The notes: a model not told the origin generated them from the letters alone. A DNA stretch of 8,078 nt from an uncultured Cytophagaceae bacterium (GCA_903837305.1 CAILUB010000226.1:1-8078); one strand, 5' to 3'; positions 1 to 7,078 are shown, counted from the first letter of the stretch. Numbers and translations are program-made.

Positions 1-845
1 ATTTCTTCAAATAATAAAATATATCGCTCAGAAATTTGCTGAACAAATTCATCTGTTATGTTGGGTATACTTTGACCTTCTTTTCCTTGAAAACCGTTAG
101 CAATAAGCCACTCTCTGACAAACTCCTTAGATAATTGCTTTTGAGCTAATCCTTTAGCCAGTAATTCTGCATAGGGCTCTTTATAAAAATAACGAGATGA
201 ATCCGGAGTGTGAATTTCATCCATAAGCATAATTTTCGATTCGTATAGGCCAAATTCATACTTCGTATCTACTAAAATCAAATTCTTATCCGAAGCCATT
301 TCTTGGCCTCTTTGGAATAAAAGATGAGTGATAGCACATAATTCATCCATATGTTCTTTTGAAACGATGCCCTGCTCTATAATTGCCGCAACTGAGATAT
401 CTTCATCGTGACCTTCACTCGCTTTCGTAGTAGGTGTAATGATGGGTGTAGGTAATTGCTGATTCTCAACCAGTCCTTCAGGCAATGTAACACCACAAAC
501 GACACGTTTACCTGCTTTGTATTCTCTCCAAAGATGTCCCACTAAATAACCTCGAATCACCATTTCTATGGCAAATGGTTCGCATTTTAAACCGTAAGCA
601 GCATTAGGATCTGGAGTAGCTAACAGCCAATTAGGAACGATATCTGCGGTTTTTTGTAAGAAATAACTAGCAATTTGATTTAAAACTTGACCTTTAAAGG
701 GGATTAATTTAGGTAAGACGACATCAAATGCAGAAATTCGATCTGATGTGATCATTAATAAATGGTCTCCTATTCCGTAAACATCACGTACTTTTCCTTT
801 ATAAAAAGACGTTTGATTTGGGAATTGATAAGGTGCTAAATTCAT
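1..845 (-). CDS. purC: Phosphoribosylaminoimidazole-succinocarboxamide synthase (SAICAR synthase), C-terminus cut by window edge
   Basis: PurC condenses CAIR with aspartate using ATP to give SAICAR, a cytoplasmic step of de novo purine synthesis. The reverse strand from ATG at 843-845 reads MNLAPYQFPN and stays open for 281 codons to the left edge. Visible family marks are the N-terminal nucleotide-binding segment KGKVRDVY (about residues 16-23), SDRISAFD (about 34-41), the first signature region IEMVIRGYLVG (about 93-103), and the second signature LVDTKYEFG (about 191-199) followed by DEIHTPDSSR. Family members of this type have roughly 300-315 residues, so probably only the last 20-35 are outside the window. 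The gene lies 11 nt downstream of the TPR-like gene on the same strand and may be co-transcribed with it. No Shine-Dalgarno is visible; the leader is A+T only apart from two C residues before the ATG. The call is certain; only the 3' end is missing. Confidence 0.97.
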   Translation of the reverse strand, partial: MNLAPYQFPNQTSFYKGKVRDVYGIGDHLLMITSDRISAFDVVLPKLIPFKGQVLNQIASYFLQKTADIVPNWLLATPDPNAAYGLKCEPFAIEMVIRGYLVGHLWREYKAGKRVVCGVTLPEGLVENQQLPTPIITPTTKASEGHDEDISVAAIIEQGIVSKEHMDELCAITHLLFQRGQEMASDKNLILVDTKYEFGLYESKIMLMDEIHTPDSSRYFYKEPYAELLAKGLAQKQLSKEFVREWLIANGFQGKEGQSIPNITDEFVQQISERYILLFEE

Positions 846-856
846 GGTTTAATTAA

Positions 857-1393
857 TTAATAGATTAAATTTTTCTGCTTTTTCTTCATTAAATCAAGTA
901 AAGATAGAGCTTCCTGTGTATTTATTTTTTGAGTTTGGCTGATCACCTGTGCCGAGGATGCCTGCTTTTTAAATCTGTTCTGGGGGAAATGTATTGCGTA
1001 TAATTCATATGCTTTAACTAGTGTATCTACATTACCATTTTTAATGATTGAACTATGTAGATCTTCTAAACCCTTTTTGGATTGACCATTTTGTGCTTCA
1101 ATATGACTGTATAAAATGTCATTTGAAATTGAAAAGTCACTTAGTGCTAATTGAATTGACTTTTCATTTCTTTGATGTGTCTTTAATTCGAGTACAGCAA
1201 TCAATTCCTCAATTTCTGCATTGACGAAAATAGATGAGTGCTGTATGGATTTAGCTGTTAAAAGAGCTTGACTATATTGTTGCTTGATTATTAACGAATT
1301 TAATTGATTGATTTGATCATTATAATCTTTAGATGATTTAGAATATAAACCATCATAGAATAGAATAAAAATATAAAATAGCGTAGTAAACAT
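857..1393 (-). CDS. Small TPR-like, probably exported protein resembling BatC; partner of the Bat-like membrane protein
   Basis: This 178-residue protein has no firm family match by eye. Residues 1-17 are strongly hydrophobic (MFTTLFYIFILFYDGLY), fitting a signal peptide or membrane anchor. No lipobox cysteine is present. The rest is helical and polar, with TPR-like helix pairs at about 24-50 (QYSQALLTAKSI is typical) and 94-138 (SHIEAQNGQSKKGLEDL, then a helix ending in HFPQN). The tail INTQEALSLLDLMKKKQKN resembles the short C-terminal motif seen after the TPRs of BatC proteins, where the usual form is approximately LLdALkxxE. Its ATG directly follows the TAG of the upstream gene with no gap, which points to translational coupling. 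BatC proteins are periplasmic-facing TPR proteins that work with VWA proteins BatA and BatB. I infer such a role here from the tail and the neighbour, but a generic TPR protein remains possible. The gene is markedly A+T-rich. Confidence 0.6.
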   Translation of the reverse strand: MFTTLFYIFILFYDGLYSKSSKDYNDQINQLNSLIIKQQYSQALLTAKSIQHSSIFVNAEIEELIAVLELKTHQRNEKSIQLALSDFSISNDILYSHIEAQNGQSKKGLEDLHSSIIKNGNVDTLVKAYELYAIHFPQNRFKKQASSAQVISQTQKINTQEALSLLDLMKKKQKNLIY

Positions 1394-2071
1394 CTATATT
1401 TTAATAGCTTTCGTTGTAAAAACAATATCAATAAAAAGTAATAAAAGTATTGAAATGACGAAATATACCTTTACATAAGAATTACCAATCCAATTGGTTA
1501 GAGTACTATTCGTTGAGAAAAGAGAATTACCCTTTGTGTCTTTAGTAATAAAACTCCACTCAGTTCCTTTTAAGCTGTAAGTAATAAACTGATCATCTGC
1601 TGGTTTAAATCGTAATTCATCTAAAAATAAACGCTTTTTATGAATTATAGAAGATGCATGAGTCTGCTCTACTAGATTTTGAAATGACTCATAATTTGTA
1701 GATGGTATGAGTTGTTCAAAATTTCCCATTTTAGAATTATACAAAACTAAGCCATAATAACTGTTTTTAGGTCTTTCTTTAAATTCCTGCTGTAGTTTAT
1801 TCCAAGTTAAACTAGATGAATTAGCAGAAATAGCAAACATAATTATCTCCACCTTATCTCTTGATCTATTGACTGAATTAGTTAAATCTATTGTGTAAAA
1901 ACAAAGTGATAATAAAGAAAATAATAACAGTAATCGAATAAAATACTTCAAAATTATCAATCTAGATATCTTGAAGACTTTACCTCTAGCCATATAATAT
2001 TTGTAACCAATTAATAAGGTTGAGCAAATAAAAATACTAATCAATAAGGTTCCTATTTCTTTTAAATTCAT
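1394..2071 (-). CDS. Inner-membrane protein resembling a reduced BatA/BatB with a VWA-like domain lacking the metal site
   Basis: This 225-residue protein has hydrophobic segments at about 7-25, 40-60 and 199-220, with a soluble domain between the second and third. That is the layout of BatA/BatB proteins: two N-terminal membrane helices, a VWA domain, and one C-terminal helix. The stretch KVEIIMFAISANSS (73-86) sits where a VWA domain begins with hydrophobic residues and DxSxS. The stretch RPKNSYYGLVLYNSK (100-114), then LIPSTNYESFQNLVEQ (121-136), resembles the Bat pattern RPxDRIGLVxF...PLTTDY. Against this, the MIDAS aspartate is replaced by alanine (AISAN at 80-84), and no later TDG-type aspartate motif is seen. 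At 225 residues it is also shorter than usual BatA (about 330). I infer a degenerate, non-metal-binding VWA relative. An unrelated three-helix membrane protein cannot be excluded. It is probably the first gene of a transcript with the TPR-like gene and purC. Confidence 0.55.
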   Translation of the reverse strand: MNLKEIGTLLISIFICSTLLIGYKYYMARGKVFKISRLIILKYFIRLLLLFSLLSLCFYTIDLTNSVNRSRDKVEIIMFAISANSSSLTWNKLQQEFKERPKNSYYGLVLYNSKMGNFEQLIPSTNYESFQNLVEQTHASSIIHKKRLFLDELRFKPADDQFITYSLKGTEWSFITKDTKGNSLFSTNSTLTNWIGNSYVKVYFVISILLLLFIDIVFTTKAIKI

Positions 2072-2129
2072 AAATGAGGAGAATTCAATAGAATTAAATT
2101 GTTATTTTTACGATTCATTCAAAATTAGC
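2072..2129. other. 58-bp divergent intergenic region between the Bat-like gene and alaA
   Basis: This is the longest gene-free stretch in the window and must serve leftward transcription of the Bat-like/purC genes and rightward transcription of alaA. It is A+T-rich, with no clear Shine-Dalgarno next to either ATG. A Bacteroidota-type -7 box is seen for the leftward direction at 2120-2127. For the rightward direction the nearest similar sequence is TATTTTTA at 2103-2110, which lacks the final G of TAnnTTTG and has no matching TTTG at -33. No long inverted repeat or riboswitch-like structure is apparent. Confidence 0.7.
2120..2127 (-). promoter_or_regulatory. Candidate Bacteroidota -7 promoter box (TAATTTTG) for the leftward Bat-like/purC genes
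   Basis: Read on the minus strand, the octamer TAATTTTG matches the TAnnTTTG -7 consensus of Bacteroidota primary sigma promoters exactly. It ends 49 nt before the ATG at 2071, so the leader would be about 40 nt. At the expected distance upstream I see no good TTTG -33 box; that position would fall inside the first codons of alaA. In A+T-rich DNA such an octamer can arise by chance, so this is tentative. Confidence 0.3.
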
Positions 2130-3341
2130 ATGGATATATTAAAAAGTAAGCGATTAGATCACTTAAAATATGAAATTCGCGGACCCGTTTATGATAAAGC
2201 ATTAGCTCTTCAGAACCAAGGTTATAAAATAACTTCCTTAAATATCGGTAATCCAGCCGCATTTGGCTTTGAGACACCAGATGAAATAGTTCATGATATA
2301 ATTGTAAATATACGAAATGCTCAGGGATATGTCGATTCCCGCGGTCTATTTGCAGCACGCAAGGCAGTTATGCAGTATTACCAAAATCTAGGTGTAAAGA
2401 ATATTTTAATAGAAGATATTTACATTGGAAATGGAGTTAGTGAATTGATTTCATTGGTAATGACGGCCTTATTGAATACCGACGATGAAGTATTGATACC
2501 TGCTCCTGATTACCCTCTTTGGACGACAGTAGCTGGTTTAGCAGGAGGTAAAGCTATTCATTATTCTTGTGACGAAACTAATGATTGGGCTCCGGATTTA
2601 GCAGATATGGAGGCTAAAATAACAGCCAATACGAAAGCTATTGTATTAATTAATCCTAACAACCCCACAGGAGCGGTTTACAGCAAAGAAACAGTTAAAA
2701 AAGTAGTGGCTCTGGCAGCGAAACATCAATTAGTTTTATTCGCAGATGAAATCTATGATAAAATTTTATATGATGGAACTACACACCATACGGCTGCTGG
2801 ATTATCAGATGATATTCTAATAATCACCATGGGTGGTTTATCAAAAAATTATCGAGCTGCTGGATTTAGAGGTGGCTGGATGATTTTAACAGGGGCGAAA
2901 CATAAGGCAAAATCCTACATTGAGGGTTTAAATTTTCTATTTAGTACTCGTCTTTGTGCTAATGTCATCACGCAATACGGTATTCAAACTGCCTTAGGAG
3001 GCTATCAATCTATCAATGATTTAGTGGCTAAAGAAGGTCGATTAAATCGCCAAATGAACCTCGCTTATGAGCGAATTAATGCCATCGACGGCGTTAGCGT
3101 AGTTAAGCCTAAAGGGGCTTTGTATTTATTTCCCAAGATTGACTTATCTAAGTTTAATTTTGAAGATGACAATCATTTTGTGATGTCTTTGCTTGAGGAG
3201 CAAAAGATTCTTGTTGTGGGCGGTCAAGGGTTCAATATTAAAGGAAATGACCATTTCAGAATCGTTTTTTTACCACATGTGGAACAGTTAGGGGTGGCTT
3301 TAGATAAAATTGCTCTTCACTTTGAAAATTACCGGAAATGA
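2130..3341 (+). CDS. alaA: Glutamate-pyruvate aminotransferase (alanine transaminase), PLP class I/II fold
   Basis: This 403-residue cytoplasmic enzyme swaps an amino group between glutamate and pyruvate to make alanine. It closely resembles E. coli AlaA along its whole length as I recall that sequence, for example YEIRGPV at 14-20, LNIGNPA.FGF at 37-47, EDIYIGNGVSELI at 95-107, PAPDYPLWT at 124-132, and NPNNPTGAVYSKE at 175-187. The PLP-binding lysine is K239 in GLSKNYR. D206 in ADEIYD should contact the pyridine nitrogen, N178 the PLP O3', and R377 in FRIV the substrate carboxylate. All are present, so the enzyme should be active. Length is normal for the family. The ATG at 2130 fits the AlaA N-terminus, although no Shine-Dalgarno is visible. 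Its stop overlaps the start of the transporter gene (ATGA), indicating coupled translation. An aminotransferase of slightly different substrate preference is the only real alternative. Confidence 0.93.
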   Translation: MDILKSKRLDHLKYEIRGPVYDKALALQNQGYKITSLNIGNPAAFGFETPDEIVHDIIVNIRNAQGYVDSRGLFAARKAVMQYYQNLGVKNILIEDIYIGNGVSELISLVMTALLNTDDEVLIPAPDYPLWTTVAGLAGGKAIHYSCDETNDWAPDLADMEAKITANTKAIVLINPNNPTGAVYSKETVKKVVALAAKHQLVLFADEIYDKILYDGTTHHTAAGLSDDILIITMGGLSKNYRAAGFRGGWMILTGAKHKAKSYIEGLNFLFSTRLCANVITQYGIQTALGGYQSINDLVAKEGRLNRQMNLAYERINAIDGVSVVKPKGALYLFPKIDLSKFNFEDDNHFVMSLLEEQKILVVGGQGFNIKGNDHFRIVFLPHVEQLGVALDKIALHFENYRK

Positions 3342-4081
3342 TCTTCAACCAATTTTCTCGTAAACAAAAATTGTTTATATTCCTTTTTGGGGTGTTTTTA
3401 ACGAATGCAATTGTAGCAGAGATAATTGGAGTAAAAATTGTAAGTATAGAGCGCACGTTAGGATTTTCACCACTACACTGGGAAACACCTTGGGGAGAAT
3501 TATGGGACTTAAATCAAACCGCTGGGGCATTAAATTGGCCACTGGTATTCATAACTTCCGACATAATTAACGACTATTTCGGGAAGAAGGGTGTGCGATT
3601 CATTTCATTCACTACTGCCCTATTCATCGCCTTTTCCTTTTTAATTATCTATACAGCAACATTATTAGTTCCAGCAGATTTTTGGGTCGAAGTAAATAAA
3701 GGTTCAGAAAATTTCAATATTAATTCTGCTTTTGCAAGAATCTTTCGTCAAGGATTAGGTATAATTTTGGGGTCATTATCAGCTTTTCTAGTAAGTCAGA
3801 TTATTGACGCATTCGTTTTTGAAAAGATAAAATCCCGGACGGGTTCCAAGCACATATGGCTAAGAGCAACAGGTTCCACGCTGATATCACAATTAATGGA
3901 TAGTGTATTGGTGATTGGGATTGCTTTCTATGCTTTTGGGAATTGGACTTTTGCACAATGGATGAATGTATCATTCAATAATTACTTCTATAAATTTATC
4001 ATTGCCATTCTATTTACGCCTGTACTTTATTTAGCTCACTGGGCGATTGAAAAATACTTAGCTAAGGATAAATCGTTTTAA
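3338..4081 (+). CDS. yhhQ: Queuosine-precursor transporter, YhhQ/DUF165 (Vut_1) family
   Basis: This 247-residue integral inner-membrane protein belongs to the YhhQ family, whose E. coli member imports queuosine precursors (preQ0/preQ1) for tRNA modification. Hydrophobic segments lie at about 11-30, 66-78, 89-111, 139-160, 178-200 and 217-237. Family-type conserved polar positions within or next to them are SDIINDYFGKK (74-84), SQIIDAFVFEKIK (153-165), and RATGSTLISQLMDS (176-189). The acidic residues D75, D79, D157 and D188 are those usually kept. A loop at about 40-62 carries HWETPWGELWDLNQ, common in Bacteroidota members. The ATG overlaps the alaA stop by 4 nt, so translation probably depends on ribosomes finishing alaA. 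The last 24 bp overlap the end of the opposite-strand RNA methyltransferase gene. The family call is strong; the exact substrate is inferred from family knowledge. Confidence 0.9.
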   Translation: MIFNQFSRKQKLFIFLFGVFLTNAIVAEIIGVKIVSIERTLGFSPLHWETPWGELWDLNQTAGALNWPLVFITSDIINDYFGKKGVRFISFTTALFIAFSFLIIYTATLLVPADFWVEVNKGSENFNINSAFARIFRQGLGIILGSLSAFLVSQIIDAFVFEKIKSRTGSKHIWLRATGSTLISQLMDSVLVIGIAFYAFGNWTFAQWMNVSFNNYFYKFIIAILFTPVLYLAHWAIEKYLAKDKSF

Positions 4082-4807
4082 ATTATCTGCAATTACTGCA
4101 GTTGATATTCCTACATTTAAGGATTCTGCTTCCCCAAAAGCTGGAATAGTAATTCGTTCATCTAGTAATTCTACAATTTCTTCCCGAATACCATTCGATT
4201 CATTTCCTAAAATGATAAAACCTTTTTCTGGAAACTGATAGTTGTGTATATTTTCACCATTTAGAACGGCTCCTATCTTTTTATATTCAGAATAGGTTTT
4301 AAAGAAGGTAGGTAAATCGACATAAATAAATTCTATTCGAGAAAATGAGCCCATCGTAGAAATGATCACTTTGGGATTATAAAATTCTGTACAATCCTCT
4401 GATAATACGAGTTGTTTAAATCCATACCAATCGCATATTCGAATAATGGTACCCAAATTTCCTGGATCTCGGATACCATCAAGTACAATAGTGAAACGAT
4501 CTTGAATCAAAAAAGGAGGAAATTTCTTTTGTTTTACGACTGCAAGCCCTATCTGATTATTGACCAAGGTGCTTAATTTTTGTATATTTTCTACATCTAA
4601 AAGATAGATTGGAGCTTTTGAAACCTGAGTAATTTGATTTGCTAATTCTGGCTTGTTCTCACATAATACAAAAAACACTAATTCAAAGTCTGATTTAATT
4701 AATTCCAGCAACGACTTCTCCCCTTCCACTAAAAATAAATCATTCTCTTTTCTTCCTTTTTTAGAATGTAGGGAATTAATTAACTTTATTTGTTTATTAG
4801 TTAGCAT
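4058..4807 (-). CDS. TrmH/SpoU-family RNA 2'-O-methyltransferase
   Basis: This SAM-dependent SPOUT methyltransferase (249 residues) probably methylates a ribose 2'-OH in rRNA or tRNA. An N-terminal substrate-binding region comes first (about 1-95; KLINSLHSKKGRKEN then LFLVEGEK at 24-31). The knotted catalytic domain follows with its three motifs: LDGIRDPGNLGTIIR (109-123, including N117 and R123), ILGNESNGI (199-207, E203), and IPAFGEAESLNVGISTA (221-237). NPKVIISTMGS at 144-154 is also typical. I place the start at ATG 4805-4807, giving MLTNKQIKLI, which matches the usual family N-terminus. The reading frame extends five codons upstream only to a TTG at 4822, which would overlap the tamL start. 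The 3' end overlaps the transporter gene by 24 bp, tail to tail. A BLAST-free view cannot tell RlmB-like from TsnR-like specificity. Confidence 0.93.
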   Translation of the reverse strand: MLTNKQIKLINSLHSKKGRKENDLFLVEGEKSLLELIKSDFELVFFVLCENKPELANQITQVSKAPIYLLDVENIQKLSTLVNNQIGLAVVKQKKFPPFLIQDRFTIVLDGIRDPGNLGTIIRICDWYGFKQLVLSEDCTEFYNPKVIISTMGSFSRIEFIYVDLPTFFKTYSEYKKIGAVLNGENIHNYQFPEKGFIILGNESNGIREEIVELLDERITIPAFGEAESLNVGISTAVIADNLKRFILS

Positions 4808-4810
4808 CTC

Positions 4811-7078
4811 TTGAAGAATCAATCAATTATCGGTTTTCTTGTACTCAGTATTAGTCTCATTTCTTGTGGGCAGTACCAAGCATTCAAAATTCCAAATCCA
4901 GTTATAAATCAAATTGATATAATTGGTAATCAGCAAATATCTAAAGCTGAATTAAGAACAAATGTGCTAGGCTTAAAGAATTCATACCGTCGTTTACTAC
5001 CTGCAAAATTATACACTTATCTGGGCATTAAAAGGAAAAGAAAAGATTCTCTCGAAATTAAGCCTAGTTTTATTCAATTCTTCAAGTCCACCAACCCAAG
5101 TTATAGTTCTATTTGGTTAACAACGAATACAGCACAAATTCAACGTTTTTATAGAGAAAATGGTTTTTTAAATTCTAAAATAGAATCTAAATTAGATACA
5201 AATGATAATTTAGTTAATGTGACATTTGTCATTAATGAAGGAGAAGCTAGTTATTTCACAAAACAAGATTCAGTTTCGGTTGATAATCCTATCTTGGCGG
5301 AACATGTTAACTCCTATTTAAAGGAAAATAGTATCATTAGACCAATGGGGCGTTTGCAATTATCTTTAATTAATAAAGAAAAGGAGCAATTAAGTCATCA
5401 TCTTCGAAATGAAGGTTATTACTATTTCTCGCCTGATGCAGTGAGTATAAGATTAAATGATTTGAAAGATTCGTCTCTTCAACGAATATCACTATACTAT
5501 AAGATTCCAGAATTTAAGAATCATTCAACAATCGTAAATTATGATAGACTTTATCGAATAGGACTGCCCGAATTTAGTATTTCTGATCCTTTTGGTAATC
5601 CGGCTGACCGGCCACCTTTGAAAAGTTTGGCTAAATTGATAAATCTTCGCGAGGATGATTTGTATTCAGTCGATTTATTCAATCAAAGCTTAAAGAATAT
5701 CTATTTAACAGATCAATTCAAGACAGTCTCTATTCGTTTTGATACAACAAAGACGCGATTATTTCCTAAAATAGAATTATTTCAAAATGAGAAATACAAC
5801 TTTAGTTCTGAATTAGGAGGAAGTGTTTTTCGGGGAATTCCTGGACCCTTTTTAACAAATTCTTTTAAGATAAGACGTCTATTCTCTAGTTTAGATTATT
5901 TCGATTTTTCAACAAGGATTGGTTATGAGGCTCAGTCAGGATTTATCAATACCACGGAAACACGGAATAACCTAGAGTTAAACGCATCTGCATCCATTAA
6001 TTTTCCATTTATTCACTTACCTAATGTAATTGTAGGAAAACTAGGATCATACTATGGCGCTAAAACATCGGTAGGTGTTGGTTTTGATTTTATAAATCGT
6101 CCAGAGTATCAGCGAACTAATCTAAACCTATTTCAAAGGTATTCCTGGCAAAAAAGTGAATATAGCTTCTTTACAATTTCTTTAATCGACCTTAATTTAT
6201 TAAATACACTATATCCAGAAACTGCTACATCAGACGCATTTAAAGCCTACCTAGAGGAATTGAAAATGAAGGGTAATAATCTTTACCGAAGTTTTAATCC
6301 CAGTTTTGTAAGCAGCCTATCTTTTCAATACGTATACCGTGATTTATTACCAAGCAATGAACTTAAAAGTGGTAAAATATTTCAATTTGGAGTTGAATCG
6401 GGGGGTACAACACTTAATTTTTTACCTAATTATAAATTTAATGTTGTCACTGATTTATTAAATAATGGCCAAGAAATACAGTTTTATAGATTCCTACGAC
6501 TAAATTTTGATTACCGTAAATACAAAATACTAGGAAGAAATCAAAAATCACAAATAGCCTTCAAACTTATAGGGGGAATTGCCTATTCGTATGGCGCTGA
6601 AAATTATTATCAATTGCCTTATGAGAAGAATTTTTTCATAGGTGGCCCATCTAGTGTAAGGGCTTGGAAACCGCGTCGATTAGGTCCTGGTGCATATGTC
6701 TCTGTTTCAAACCTAGTGGAGCAGCCCGGAAGTATCTTATTAGAATCTTCCCTAGAGTATCGTTTTAAATTATTCCAATTATTTGGTCAGATGAACGGCG
6801 CTTTCTTTATCGACGCAGGTAATGTTTGGAATATGCCGCAGGGTTATACGGATCTAACTACTCAATTTAAATTGAGCGATTTCTATAATCAGATAGCAGT
6901 GGGTTCTGGCTTTGGACTTCGCTGGGACTTCGATTTTTTCTTGTTGCGCCTTGATTTAGCCACTAAAGTCATTAATCCGGCTAACCCTGTAAATCAAAAA
7001 TGGGTTCTGTCACAAACTTCTTTCGAAGGAGGACAAAACCCAATTGAATTTAATATTGGTATTGGCTATCCCTTTTAA
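4811..7078 (+). CDS. tamL: Omp85-family outer-membrane lipoprotein, TamL type (BamA/TamA-related)
   Basis: This 755-residue protein starts with a lipoprotein signal: a hydrophobic core, then LISC with the lipidated cysteine at C19. A lipidated Omp85 protein is characteristic of Bacteroidota TamL, which is thought to act with TamB in envelope assembly or lipid transport. POTRA-like segments follow at about 30-55, 104-150, 180-232 and 279-310 (for example QRFYRENGFLNSKIE, then VNVTFVINEGEASYF). A beta-barrel follows at about 325-755. The L6 loop motif is VRAWKPRRLGPGA (616-628), and FFIDAGNVW (665-673) is a typical late strand. The chain ends IGIGYPF with a terminal aromatic. The start is TTG at 4811: an in-frame TAG lies at 4802-4804, and only this start yields the signal peptide. 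There is no Shine-Dalgarno. A weak -7-like TTTATTTG lies at 4785-4792 inside the methyltransferase gene. No tamB is adjacent on the right. An orphan BamA-like role is the alternative. Confidence 0.88.
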   Translation: MKNQSIIGFLVLSISLISCGQYQAFKIPNPVINQIDIIGNQQISKAELRTNVLGLKNSYRRLLPAKLYTYLGIKRKRKDSLEIKPSFIQFFKSTNPSYSSIWLTTNTAQIQRFYRENGFLNSKIESKLDTNDNLVNVTFVINEGEASYFTKQDSVSVDNPILAEHVNSYLKENSIIRPMGRLQLSLINKEKEQLSHHLRNEGYYYFSPDAVSIRLNDLKDSSLQRISLYYKIPEFKNHSTIVNYDRLYRIGLPEFSISDPFGNPADRPPLKSLAKLINLREDDLYSVDLFNQSLKNIYLTDQFKTVSIRFDTTKTRLFPKIELFQNEKYNFSSELGGSVFRGIPGPFLTNSFKIRRLFSSLDYFDFSTRIGYEAQSGFINTTETRNNLELNASASINFPFIHLPNVIVGKLGSYYGAKTSVGVGFDFINRPEYQRTNLNLFQRYSWQKSEYSFFTISLIDLNLLNTLYPETATSDAFKAYLEELKMKGNNLYRSFNPSFVSSLSFQYVYRDLLPSNELKSGKIFQFGVESGGTTLNFLPNYKFNVVTDLLNNGQEIQFYRFLRLNFDYRKYKILGRNQKSQIAFKLIGGIAYSYGAENYYQLPYEKNFFIGGPSSVRAWKPRRLGPGAYVSVSNLVEQPGSILLESSLEYRFKLFQLFGQMNGAFFIDAGNVWNMPQGYTDLTTQFKLSDFYNQIAVGSGFGLRWDFDFFLLRLDLATKVINPANPVNQKWVLSQTSFEGGQNPIEFNIGIGYPF

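Noticed and set aside
849..860. 12-bp perfect palindrome TTAATTAATTAA before purC, considered as an operator
   Set aside because: It is a simple A+T repeat that is self-complementary by composition and contains the upstream stop codon; nothing else supports a binding site.
2125..2358. 77-codon open frame on the minus strand inside the start of alaA
   Set aside because: It lies wholly antisense to a well-conserved AlaA N-terminus, has no recognisable protein features, and its stop falls at the divergent gap.
3256..3456. 66-codon open frame on the minus strand across the alaA-transporter junction
   Set aside because: It is antisense to two confidently identified genes and has no domain or ribosome-binding signal.
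4808..4822. Five-codon N-terminal extension of the RNA methyltransferase to a TTG at 4820-4822
   Set aside because: The internal ATG at 4805-4807 gives the usual family N-terminus. The extension adds MILQE with no conservation and would overlap the tamL start.
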